From Sideroxydans lithotrophicus ES-1 (GTDB lineage Bacteria; Pseudomonadota; Gammaproteobacteria; Burkholderiales; Gallionellaceae), in NCBI RefSeq assembly GCF_000025705.1, contig NC_013959.1:1417063-1481062 (forward strand): a DNA stretch of 64,000 nucleotides. The letters are read 5' to 3'. The notes below the pieces were generated by a model. That model saw nothing but the letters and a program-made list of their open reading frames with translations, was not told the DNA's origin and did not search any database. Below, in pieces: positions 19,063-27,736 of this stretch (the first letter of the stretch is position 1; each line of letters opens with the position of its first letter). A program made the position numbers and the translations under genes.

Positions 19063-20858
19063 TGGATAACAATTTCTTCAAGTGGCTATCTTTCAGGACG
19101 TTCGCAATTGCCGTGGGCGTCCTCGTATTTTCCTTCCAGGCCCATGCAGATTCTGCAAGCGACCTGTTGATGCCTGGCCAATTGATCCAGGCGCATGACA
19201 AATACAAGAGCGATTGCGCTAACTGCCACAAGCCGTATGACAAGGCGGCACAATCCGGGCTGTGCAAGGACTGTCACAAGGAGATCGCGAAAGACATCGC
19301 CGGGAAACATGGTCTGCATGGCTTGATGAAGGAAGATAAACCTTGCAAGGAATGTCACACCGAACACAAAGGCAGGGATGCCCGGATCGCAAAATTGAAC
19401 ACCGTCAATTTCGACCATTCGACTACAGGATTCGAGTTGAAGGGGGCGCACTTGAGCAGCAAGGTTCTTTGCAAGGACTGTCACTCCCCACTGAAGAAAT
19501 ACCGCGAAGCGCCTGTCAAATGCATCGGATGTCATCAAAAAGCCGACAAGCACAAAGGTTCACTGGGACCGGACTGTGAGAACTGCCACGAAGAAAAAGA
19601 CTGGAAGACGACCCATTTCGACCATAGCAAAACTCACTTCCCATTGCTTGGAAAGCATATGGATGTGAAGTGCAAGGCTTGCCATATCAATGACAAATTC
19701 AAAGATACCCCGCGTCTGTGCAACGACTGCCATAAGAAGGACGATAAACATAAGGGCAATTTCGGACCGAAATGCGAGACTTGTCATGATGCAAAGAGCT
19801 GGAAAGAGATTCTCTTCGATCACGACAAGCAGACCAAATACCCGTTGCTAGGAAAACATCGTGAAACGAAGTGCGTGAGTTGCCATAAAGGGAATCTGTA
19901 CAAGGAGAAATTGAAGACAAACTGTTTCTCTTGCCACAAAAAAGATGATAAGCACAAAGGCAAGTTCGGTACGAAGTGCGAATCCTGCCACGTCGAGCGC
20001 AGCTGGAAGGAAATTCCATTCGATCATGACAGGAAAACCAAATTTCCCTTGCTTGGGAAACACAAGGACGTCAAATGCAACGCCTGTCACAAGGGCGATC
20101 TATATAAAGACAAACTGAAGATGGATTGCTTTTCGTGCCATAAAAAAGACGATAAGCATAAGGGCAGCTTTGGTCCGAAATGCGAAACTTGCCATATCGA
20201 AAAAAGCTGGAAAGAGATTGTCTTCGACCATGACAAGAAAACCAAATACCCGTTGCTGGGCAAACACCGGGATACAAAATGCGTCAGCTGTCACAAAGGT
20301 GACTTGTACAAGGACAAACTGAAGACCGATTGTTTCTCTTGTCACGAGAAGGATGACAAACACAAAGGCGAGGAGGGGAGGAAATGCGAATCCTGCCACC
20401 ATGAGGACTCGTGGAAAAGAGTCGAATTCGATCACAGGATCTCACGCTTCCAGCTGACGGGAAAACACGCGTTGGTAGAGTGCAAGAAATGCCATTTGAC
20501 TGTGGTCTTCAAAGAAGCGAAATCGGACTGCTGGTCTTGTCATGAGAAGCAGGACGTACATAAACGCACGCTTGGCACGGGATGCGAAACCTGCCACAAC
20601 ACCCGAGACTGGAAAGATTGGGATTTCGATCACGATAAAACCGGCTTCAAACTGGATGGGAAACACAGGAGTCTTAAGTGTATCGACTGCCATAATACCC
20701 CGGTTAGAACCAAGGTCGTGCTGGCAGCTACCTGTGTCAGCTGTCACGAAAAGGATGATAAGCATGATGGTGCATTTGGCATGCAGTGTGACCATTGCCA
20801 TATTGGATCAAATTGGAAAACCATCAAAGTAGGAGGGCAGCGGTGGATAAACTACTAG
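19062..20858 (+). CDS. 24-heme periplasmic c-type cytochrome of triheme modules
   Basis: 598 residues with a signal peptide (cleavage near QAHA, residue 29) and 24 CXXCH motifs. After an N-terminal three-heme segment there are seven repeats, typically 68 residues, each with FDH, GKH and DKH histidines plus three CXXCH sites, which gives enough histidines for bis-His ligation of all hemes. This is the plan of cytochrome c7 arrays. The protein is strikingly Lys-rich (DKHKG, KTKYPLLGKH). There is no lipobox or barrel, so it is expected in the periplasm, carrying electrons between the b cytochrome and the outer membrane. Confidence 0.92.
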   Translation: MDNNFFKWLSFRTFAIAVGVLVFSFQAHADSASDLLMPGQLIQAHDKYKSDCANCHKPYDKAAQSGLCKDCHKEIAKDIAGKHGLHGLMKEDKPCKECHTEHKGRDARIAKLNTVNFDHSTTGFELKGAHLSSKVLCKDCHSPLKKYREAPVKCIGCHQKADKHKGSLGPDCENCHEEKDWKTTHFDHSKTHFPLLGKHMDVKCKACHINDKFKDTPRLCNDCHKKDDKHKGNFGPKCETCHDAKSWKEILFDHDKQTKYPLLGKHRETKCVSCHKGNLYKEKLKTNCFSCHKKDDKHKGKFGTKCESCHVERSWKEIPFDHDRKTKFPLLGKHKDVKCNACHKGDLYKDKLKMDCFSCHKKDDKHKGSFGPKCETCHIEKSWKEIVFDHDKKTKYPLLGKHRDTKCVSCHKGDLYKDKLKTDCFSCHEKDDKHKGEEGRKCESCHHEDSWKRVEFDHRISRFQLTGKHALVECKKCHLTVVFKEAKSDCWSCHEKQDVHKRTLGTGCETCHNTRDWKDWDFDHDKTGFKLDGKHRSLKCIDCHNTPVRTKVVLAATCVSCHEKDDKHDGAFGMQCDHCHIGSNWKTIKVGGQRWINY

Positions 20859-21010
20859 CCCTCTATAAGCCGCTCATCCTTGTTTGCCACAACCGATGGG
20901 CGGTTTGAATGAAACATGGCAATACAGAATACAATCGTGAAAAGGACGTTAAGCAGTAGCTTGGCGATAACTCTCGATTAAAATAAAAGGCAGGACAGCG
21001 GGGTGTCTAT

Positions 21011-23869
21011 ATGAAATTGCCAATAGTGATTTATAGTAATTTCTTAAAGGCGGCGGCGATGTTGCTGCTACTGACAATCGGATTCTCTCCCTTTGCCCAA
21101 GCCGCTCCGGCGGCAAAAGCAAAAAATTCGTTTGACCATTCCAAAACGGGATTCATCCTCAAGGATGTTCACGCGACTCTGAAGTGCGAACAATGCCACG
21201 TCGATGGCATTTTCAAGAACACCCCGAAAGATTGTGCCGGCTGCCACTCTGCTGGAACGCGTGTCGCTGCCACCCCCAGGCCGATCAATCATGTGCCAAT
21301 TTCAAACATCAATAACAACGCTTGCGATACATGCCACACAAGCACCGCTAATTTCCTGGTAAAGAGCTACCAACATGTGGGCATTACGGGCAACTGCTCG
21401 ACTTGTCACAACGGCCAGTCACTTGGAGTGGTGAGCAAGCCTGCAACACACTTCCCGACTATGGCGCCTTGTGAATATTGCCACAAGAACACCAGCACTT
21501 TCCTCAGCTACCAGGTCGATCATCTGGCAAATGGATTTATCGGCAACTGTTATACATGTCATGGTGGGCCGCAAGCAGGCTCGGCCACTTATCCCAACGT
21601 CGTGGCTTATCCCTCGAATCACATGACGATAGCTGCGGGAAGTGATTGCAACGCCTGCCATCAGAATTACGTTACATTCCTGGGGGCGACTTTTGGGCAT
21701 ACCCCCGGTTCTGTATGTACTACCTGTCATTTGCCGGGGCAGTTGTCTGGAGTAGTTTCCATTAATTACTCAACTCACATTCCTTTGCCGGCGGGTTCTA
21801 CCTGCACAAGTTGCCATGCTGATCCAGTGACCCAACCAACGCCTACGTTCCTTGGCGCAGCGTTCCATACCAGCACCTATGGAAGCACGGCCGCCGCAGC
21901 GGGTACCTGTACGACTTGCCATAGTGGCAGCTATATTTCACAAAATGCCCAAACCAAAGGCGCAACCCACATTCCGACTTCTGCAGATTGCAGCACATGC
22001 CACACCGATGCGGCAGGAACGCCAGCCAATACGACATCAAGTTTCACAACTTTTCTCGGTGCGAAATTCCACCTGACACCGTCCGGCAATCCCCCTACCG
22101 GCTTGTGCTCGACCTGCCATAACGGTGGATATGCATCGGAAAACGCGCTGGGCAAGAACACTGGACACTTGGTGACGACAGCAGATTGCGTGATGTGTCA
22201 CACCGCAACGAATACGATCAGTTACACCACATTCCTGGGGGCCAGTTTTGATCACAATGTGACCTATAACAATGCTTTCCCGGCAGCGGCACCTGCCTCG
22301 CCGCTTTGCGGTTCATGCCATAACGGAGCCACTGCGACGGGCAAGAAGACAACCCATGTGCCGACGACAGGGGATTGCATCACCTGTCATACCAACGCCA
22401 CTACAGGTTGTCCGAATTGCGTTTCTTTTTACGGTGTGCAATACGATCACACCAATGCGGCAGCAGGCGTCGCGGCTTATACGACTTTCCCGGTGGGAGC
22501 TCCCGCTTCGCCGCTATGCAGTTCGTGCCATAACGGTACCACCGCGCTTGGCATGAATGCAGGGCATATTCCGGTAAACGGAGCGGATTGCATCACTTGC
22601 CACACGCCCGCCAATACTGGTTGTGGCACAACTGGACTTTGCTCCACGTTCCTGGGTGCAACTTTCAGCCATGCAGCTGTTGCAGCCGGGTCTTGCGGGG
22701 CTTGCCACCAGAGTCAATATCCGGGTGTGGTGTCGATCAATCCGGCAATTCACATTCCGCAGTCTTCGGGCAATGCATGCGATAAGTGCCATACCAATGC
22801 AATAACCGGGTTGCCAGGCACCGCTACTCCGACATTCCTGAATGTGGTGTTCCATCAGAATGCGTTGGGCAATCCACCCGCGGGCTTATGCTCGACCTGT
22901 CATTCCGGTGCCTATGTCACAACACAGGCGACTCCCGCCTATTCAAAAGCGTACACGGGCAGCTTCAATCACGTTGCGACAACAGCAGATTGCGTGGTAT
23001 GCCACACCGCAGCAAATACCTCGTCTTACACCACGTTCCTTGGAGCCGGTTTTACCCACTCTCCAGGTACGTACGCAACTTGGCCACCTACCATGCCTCC
23101 GTCACCAACCTGTTCGTCTTGTCATAATGGGGTGACTGCAACCGGCACAAGTTCCGCACCTACGCCACACCCTGCGATCGGTGCTTCGGACTGCATGACT
23201 TGCCATACGACATCTGTACTGGTGGGGTGCCCGTCCTGTTCATCGTTCGGGATGGCTGCGGGGGTAGTGCACAATACCGCACCGTACAATACGGCAGGCT
23301 CCTGCAGCACCTGTCACAATGGGGCACAGGCGACAGGGCTCTCCCTCGGGCATATTCCTGTCGGGGCGGCAAGTTGTGACCAATGCCACTCCGTATATGA
23401 TGGATCAGGGTCGATCAACTTCAGTACGGCAGCCATTTCCTCGATAACAGTGAATGGGGTTTCAAGATACGGAATGAAACATTCCGCAGTCACCGGGCGA
23501 TGCGACAGCTGCCATAACGGTTCCTATATAGGACAAGGCATATTCGGTGCATTGGCCAAAGTCTCCAATCACATTCCGACAGCCATCATCAACACCGCGG
23601 CCAACACCGACTGTACCAGTTGCCATTCCACGACCATCACAATTGCATCAGGAGCGGGTGACTGGAAAACTGGCGAGCATATGAATCATAATAATGCACA
23701 GGGGGGAGCTCCTAATTACTGTGTGACCTGCCACCTGAAAGGTGTTACCTATTTGTCGACGGCCCAGAAGATCAGCCACAATGGCGCCAGTACCTCCAAA
23801 GACTGCTCATCTTCAAGTTGCCATAAACCACTTGGTAGAAAAGGTACCGCATATTCTTCCTGGAACTAA
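21011..23869 (+). CDS. 28-heme (possibly 29) c-type cytochrome, secreted
   Basis: 952 residues with signal peptide (cleavage near FAQA, about residue 31), 28 CXXCH motifs, and one CX4CH (Cys932-His938) near the C-terminus that could bind one more heme. Two CXXC pairs without histidine (CPNC, CPSC) look like lost sites or disulfides. Between hemes a loose repeat recurs: C.TCHNG, H(I/V)PT..DC.TCH, TTFLGA.F.H. It is rich in Ala, Thr, Ser and Gly and poor in Lys, unlike the preceding cytochrome. I infer an outer-membrane or cell-surface partner of the following barrel. The 152-base gap before it shows no clear promoter. Confidence 0.92.
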   Translation: MKLPIVIYSNFLKAAAMLLLLTIGFSPFAQAAPAAKAKNSFDHSKTGFILKDVHATLKCEQCHVDGIFKNTPKDCAGCHSAGTRVAATPRPINHVPISNINNNACDTCHTSTANFLVKSYQHVGITGNCSTCHNGQSLGVVSKPATHFPTMAPCEYCHKNTSTFLSYQVDHLANGFIGNCYTCHGGPQAGSATYPNVVAYPSNHMTIAAGSDCNACHQNYVTFLGATFGHTPGSVCTTCHLPGQLSGVVSINYSTHIPLPAGSTCTSCHADPVTQPTPTFLGAAFHTSTYGSTAAAAGTCTTCHSGSYISQNAQTKGATHIPTSADCSTCHTDAAGTPANTTSSFTTFLGAKFHLTPSGNPPTGLCSTCHNGGYASENALGKNTGHLVTTADCVMCHTATNTISYTTFLGASFDHNVTYNNAFPAAAPASPLCGSCHNGATATGKKTTHVPTTGDCITCHTNATTGCPNCVSFYGVQYDHTNAAAGVAAYTTFPVGAPASPLCSSCHNGTTALGMNAGHIPVNGADCITCHTPANTGCGTTGLCSTFLGATFSHAAVAAGSCGACHQSQYPGVVSINPAIHIPQSSGNACDKCHTNAITGLPGTATPTFLNVVFHQNALGNPPAGLCSTCHSGAYVTTQATPAYSKAYTGSFNHVATTADCVVCHTAANTSSYTTFLGAGFTHSPGTYATWPPTMPPSPTCSSCHNGVTATGTSSAPTPHPAIGASDCMTCHTTSVLVGCPSCSSFGMAAGVVHNTAPYNTAGSCSTCHNGAQATGLSLGHIPVGAASCDQCHSVYDGSGSINFSTAAISSITVNGVSRYGMKHSAVTGRCDSCHNGSYIGQGIFGALAKVSNHIPTAIINTAANTDCTSCHSTTITIASGAGDWKTGEHMNHNNAQGGAPNYCVTCHLKGVTYLSTAQKISHNGASTSKDCSSSSCHKPLGRKGTAYSSWN

Positions 23870-23895
23870 TTCGTTAGAATGAATGTTCATCATAA

Positions 23896-23920
23896 AAGCC
23901 TACCTCTTGGAGGTAGGCTT
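23896..23920. repeat. Perfect 11-bp hairpin between cytochrome and porin genes
   Basis: aagcctacctc and gaggtaggctt form an 11-bp perfect stem with a TTG loop, 26 bases after the cytochrome stop and 31 before the porin start. On the plus strand no T-run follows. On the minus strand four T residues follow. It could be an attenuator, a processing or stability element, or a terminator for opposite-strand transcription. Confidence 0.75.
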
Positions 23921-23951
23921 GGTTACCTCTTCAAAAATCGAGCATGAGAAT

Positions 23952-26471
23952 ATGAGTTCAACCAAATGCTATCGCTTGATTTTTTCACTCATTGTTTTAC
24001 TACAATTGGTATTCTTATCGTCCAGTGCATTCGCAGACGAACTGGTCGACGATATCGTCTTGCATCCAGAGTCTAATGGGGATGTAGTCGCCGTCATGAA
24101 GTTTGCTTATCCGATTCAGTATCTGAGACATTTCCCTCGGGGTAAATCTCCTTATACTTCGATTTACTTCAATATCCTTGGAAGTGTTCCGCCAGACATA
24201 TGGCAAGATTATGAGTCACACAGGACTCCTCCTTCTAATTTGGTCCAGGAGATCACTGTAACAACACGTGATCGCGGTACCGGACCCAAGGTTCAGATCA
24301 AGTTCTATCGTCCTGCCGAATTCGCCGTAACCATGGGCAGCAACAACCAGGTCCTGTTGATTCGAATCAGACCGGAGATAACCCAACAAAAGAATGAAAG
24401 CAAAACTGTAACAGGGCAACCGGCAAATATGATTGCGCCGGTCTTGGCTCCCCCGATTACTGCCTTGCCAACGATTCCCAAGACTCCTGCTGCATCTACA
24501 CCCACTGTTGCAGTAACACCAGCACCAGCACCAGCACCAGCACCAGCACCAGCACCAGCTTCCGCTTCAATCGCGATGACTTCAGTTGCGCCTGCAGGCG
24601 AGGTAACCAAGCCGCATGTCATGCTGGCACCGACCAAGGCAAAACGTATCCGTATTCCTCTCGGCGGAAAAGACGGGCTTCCTCCTTTCCCGGAAATTGA
24701 GCAGTTCGCACAGCCGGCTGGCGCAGCTCCATCTGACAAAGCTGCCGCACTGGCCGCACAGGTCGTGAAAGCAAACAATGAGGCGGCTGTGTTGATGGAA
24801 AATGGCGGAAATGCGCTGCTGACAGGCCAATCATTTGCCGCCATTGAATCGTTCAATAAGGTACTCACGCTACCGCCCAACACTTACACGGAAGATGCCC
24901 AGCTGTGGATAGGGATAGCAAAGGAAAGGACTGGCCTTCTGGACAAAGCCATCCTTGAGTACCAGTCGTATTTGAGGCTCTATCCGAAGGGTAAATCGGA
25001 AGCATGGGTCAAGAATCGGCTTGCCATACTCAAGAAGTCCGTTCCTGCGGTATTTGCAAATCTTGAGAGGCCGGTGGTGGCGCCAACCCCGGCCCGAATA
25101 CAAAATACCGAGATGCAATATTCCGAGTTTGGCAGCCTGTCCATGTATTTCTACACGGGGGCCACTCAGACAAATACCACTGCGACTCCGGGCACCGTGC
25201 AGACGCCGACATCCTTTTCAACTACCGATCAGAAATCCCTGATCACCAATGTCAGCGCCACTGCCCGTGCATACAACAACGAATATGACAATCGTCTGGT
25301 ATTCCAGGATTTCTATTCGGCCAACTTTCTCCAGAACCAGCAGAACAGCAACAGGTTAGGAGCGGCCTATTACGAAGTGAAAGACCGCATCGTCGATTAT
25401 TCGTTCAAGATCGGGCGACAGTCCGGCTTTGGTGGCGGTGTGATGGGGCGTTTCGACGGCATCGCAGCGGGATATGGATTCGCCCAGGATTGGCGCGCGA
25501 ACATAGTGACCGGACAGTTGTCCGATGCCACCATCGATGCAAAACCAAAGTTTGCTGGCGTCAGCCTCGACTTCGGCGTCAGAAAACCGCTCGGTGGCTC
25601 GGTATATTTCATCAACCAGACAGTCAGCGGTATCACCGATAGAAGAGCCGCGGGCGGCAACCTGCGATACTTTGACCAACGCTTCACCCTTATGTCCATG
25701 CTGGATTACGACATCCAGTTCAAGGCACTGAACATGGTCACTGTGCAGGGGACCATGAATGGGGGCGGAACAGGGAACGACTACAACTTCCTGATCGATC
25801 GGCGCAGGAGCCCGATCCTGGACATCAGGAACGCCATTAATGGCACAGCCATTCCGTTGTCTGTCCTCATACAGAATGGTTGGACCACGAGCGATTTGGT
25901 ATTGCTGGCCAATCAGCGTACGACGATGGCAAGCATGGCCTCGGTAGGCATGACCAACCACCTTGATGAGAAGTGGAGCATCGGCACGGATTTTTCCATT
26001 GCAAAGACCGATGGTCTTGCCGCCAGTGGCGGTGTGCCAGATGCGTTCGGGGTATGTACAGCTACGGAAGGATGTGTACCGGCTACGCCTTCAACGGGCA
26101 ACACCTGGACGATCTCCGAAAGGGCAACCGGTCTGGGTGTCATACAGCCGCATGATGTGACCAACTTCAGCCTGAGTTATACCAAGGGCCAATTGTCGCA
26201 AGCTGAAGCATTCCAATTCAGCAACCATTCCGACCTCAAAGAGAAATGGACGCTGGATTCAACATGCGCACTCAGCTTCCAGTCGGATAGCACGGGCGGC
26301 AAGGCGAACGCAATCTCCCCCACGGCAAGATTGTCGTACCAGGTGAGAAACAATCTGTCTACTGACGGCCAATTGGGATTGAGCTGGACCAAGTCTTCAT
26401 CCAGCTCATTGCAGACTTCAACGACGTCGCTTAGGGAGTTCGTTTCATTCGGCTTCCGTCTGAATTTCTGA
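23952..26471 (+). CDS. Outer-membrane porin with periplasmic TPR domain
   Basis: About 839 residues. Signal peptide (MSSTKCYRLIFSLIVLLQ..., cleavage near AFA), an N-terminal beta domain of about 110 residues, a Pro-Ala linker (about 188-205), a TPR pair (about 275-370: GNALLTGQSFAAIESFNKVL, DAQLWIGIAKERTG, AILEYQSYLRLYP) and a C-terminal beta-barrel of about 450 residues ending in phenylalanine (GFRLNF), the usual barrel signal. This matches the porin role in porin-cytochrome conduits, with TPRs likely docking periplasmic partners. An earlier in-frame ATG at 23883 would read through the hairpin. I prefer 23952 because the signal peptide starts there. Confidence 0.85.
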   Translation: MSSTKCYRLIFSLIVLLQLVFLSSSAFADELVDDIVLHPESNGDVVAVMKFAYPIQYLRHFPRGKSPYTSIYFNILGSVPPDIWQDYESHRTPPSNLVQEITVTTRDRGTGPKVQIKFYRPAEFAVTMGSNNQVLLIRIRPEITQQKNESKTVTGQPANMIAPVLAPPITALPTIPKTPAASTPTVAVTPAPAPAPAPAPAPASASIAMTSVAPAGEVTKPHVMLAPTKAKRIRIPLGGKDGLPPFPEIEQFAQPAGAAPSDKAAALAAQVVKANNEAAVLMENGGNALLTGQSFAAIESFNKVLTLPPNTYTEDAQLWIGIAKERTGLLDKAILEYQSYLRLYPKGKSEAWVKNRLAILKKSVPAVFANLERPVVAPTPARIQNTEMQYSEFGSLSMYFYTGATQTNTTATPGTVQTPTSFSTTDQKSLITNVSATARAYNNEYDNRLVFQDFYSANFLQNQQNSNRLGAAYYEVKDRIVDYSFKIGRQSGFGGGVMGRFDGIAAGYGFAQDWRANIVTGQLSDATIDAKPKFAGVSLDFGVRKPLGGSVYFINQTVSGITDRRAAGGNLRYFDQRFTLMSMLDYDIQFKALNMVTVQGTMNGGGTGNDYNFLIDRRRSPILDIRNAINGTAIPLSVLIQNGWTTSDLVLLANQRTTMASMASVGMTNHLDEKWSIGTDFSIAKTDGLAASGGVPDAFGVCTATEGCVPATPSTGNTWTISERATGLGVIQPHDVTNFSLSYTKGQLSQAEAFQFSNHSDLKEKWTLDSTCALSFQSDSTGGKANAISPTARLSYQVRNNLSTDGQLGLSWTKSSSSSLQTSTTSLREFVSFGFRLNF

Positions 26472-26508
26472 CGAAAGCTACGCCATGAACTGCATGATCT
26501 GTTTGTGC

Positions 26509-27558
26509 CTATGCTACCGACACGGTTTTATCCAGATACACGTCCTGGATCGCATTGAGCAGATTGACGCCATCCTGCATCGGTTTCTGGAACGCCTTGC
26601 GGCCCGATATCAGCCCCATGCCGCCGGCGCGCTTGTTGATCACCGCAGTGCGCACCGCTTGATGCAGGTCGTCCTTGCCGGACTCTCCGCCGGAGTTGAT
26701 CAAGCCGACTCTACCCATGTAGCAGTTCGCCACTTGGTAGCGCACCAGATCGATGGGATGGTCCGTGGTTAATTCGCTATAGACCTTGGGGCTGGTCTTG
26801 CCGAACTTGATGGCGTTATAGCCGCCGTTGTTCTCGGCCATCTTCTGTTTCACGATGTCTGCGTTGATGGTCACGGCAAGGTGGTTGGCTTGTCCGGTCA
26901 GGTCGGCGGAGACATGGTAGTCCTTGTCCGCAGTCTTGAACGCCGGGTTGCGCAGATAGGCCCACAGGATGGTGGCCATGCCGAGCTCATGCGCATGCTC
27001 GAAGGCATCTGATATCTCCTGTATCTGCCGGCGCGAATGTTCGGAGCCATAGAATATGGTTGCACCTACTGCCACCGCCCCCATGTCGAACGCTTGATCT
27101 ACGCTGGCAAATAGGGTCTGGTCGTAGATGTTGGGATAAGTAAGCATTTCATTATGGTTGATCTTCACGATGAAAGGGATCTTGTGAGCGTAACGGCGGG
27201 CGACCGAACCCAGAACTCCCAGCGTGGAAGCGACACCGTTGCATCCACCCTCGATAGCGAGTTTGACGATGTTCTCGGGGTCGAAATACATGGGATTGGG
27301 TGCGAAGGAGGCACCGCCGGAATGTTCCACTCCCTGATCCACAGGCAGCAGGGACAGGTAGCCGGTGTTGGCCAGGCGGCCATGCCCGTAAAGTTCCTGC
27401 AGACTGCGCAGGACGCCGGTCTTGCGATCCTTTATCGAGACGACCCGATCCACGAAATCCGGTCCCGGCAAGTGCAGCGATTCCTTGGGGATGCCTGCAC
27501 AACGATGCTTAAGAAGATGTTCCGCTTCGCTGCCCAACAATTCGATCACGTTCGTCAT
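26509..27558 (-). CDS. fbaB: Class I fructose-bisphosphate aldolase (DhnA type)
   Basis: Schiff-base aldolase cleaving or forming fructose 1,6-bisphosphate. 349 residues. Recognised by [31 protein letters not shown] with the Schiff-base lysine region, [19 protein letters not shown], and [14 protein letters not shown] for phosphate binding. Used in glycolysis/gluconeogenesis or, in an autotroph, the Calvin cycle. It is monocistronic and converges on the porin gene. Confidence 0.92.
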   Translation of the reverse strand: MTNVIELLGSEAEHLLKHRCAGIPKESLHLPGPDFVDRVVSIKDRKTGVLRSLQELYGHGRLANTGYLSLLPVDQGVEHSGGASFAPNPMYFDPENIVKLAIEGGCNGVASTLGVLGSVARRYAHKIPFIVKINHNEMLTYPNIYDQTLFASVDQAFDMGAVAVGATIFYGSEHSRRQIQEISDAFEHAHELGMATILWAYLRNPAFKTADKDYHVSADLTGQANHLAVTINADIVKQKMAENNGGYNAIKFGKTSPKVYSELTTDHPIDLVRYQVANCYMGRVGLINSGGESGKDDLHQAVRTAVINKRAGGMGLISGRKAFQKPMQDGVNLLNAIQDVYLDKTVSVA

Positions 27559-27736
27559 GGTTTTTGCTCCCGTCTGGTTGGATTGACATAGTTATCTTAC
27601 TCTTATGTGTATAATTTTTGGCATTCAAATCCGTCCGCGTCGCTCAATGAATATTGGCAACTACTGCGCATCGCTGCATGCCTCGAGTTGCAGCCATATT
27701 GTCTTTTGCCGAAGCATCCTGCAGCACTTCGATTCC

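Noticed and set aside
19700-20400. Regularly spaced repeats suggesting a CRISPR array
   Set aside because: The repeats are diverged, about 204 bases long, keep the reading frame and encode heme-binding modules.
21700-22200. Frameshift or fusion of several small cytochromes in the 28-heme gene
   Set aside because: The frame is continuous from signal peptide to the last heme site with uniform composition.
27583-27615. TTGACA and TATAAT as a promoter for the kelch lipoprotein gene
   Set aside because: The boxes are 21 bases apart, too far for a normal promoter; only the TATAAT is noted in the gene entry.
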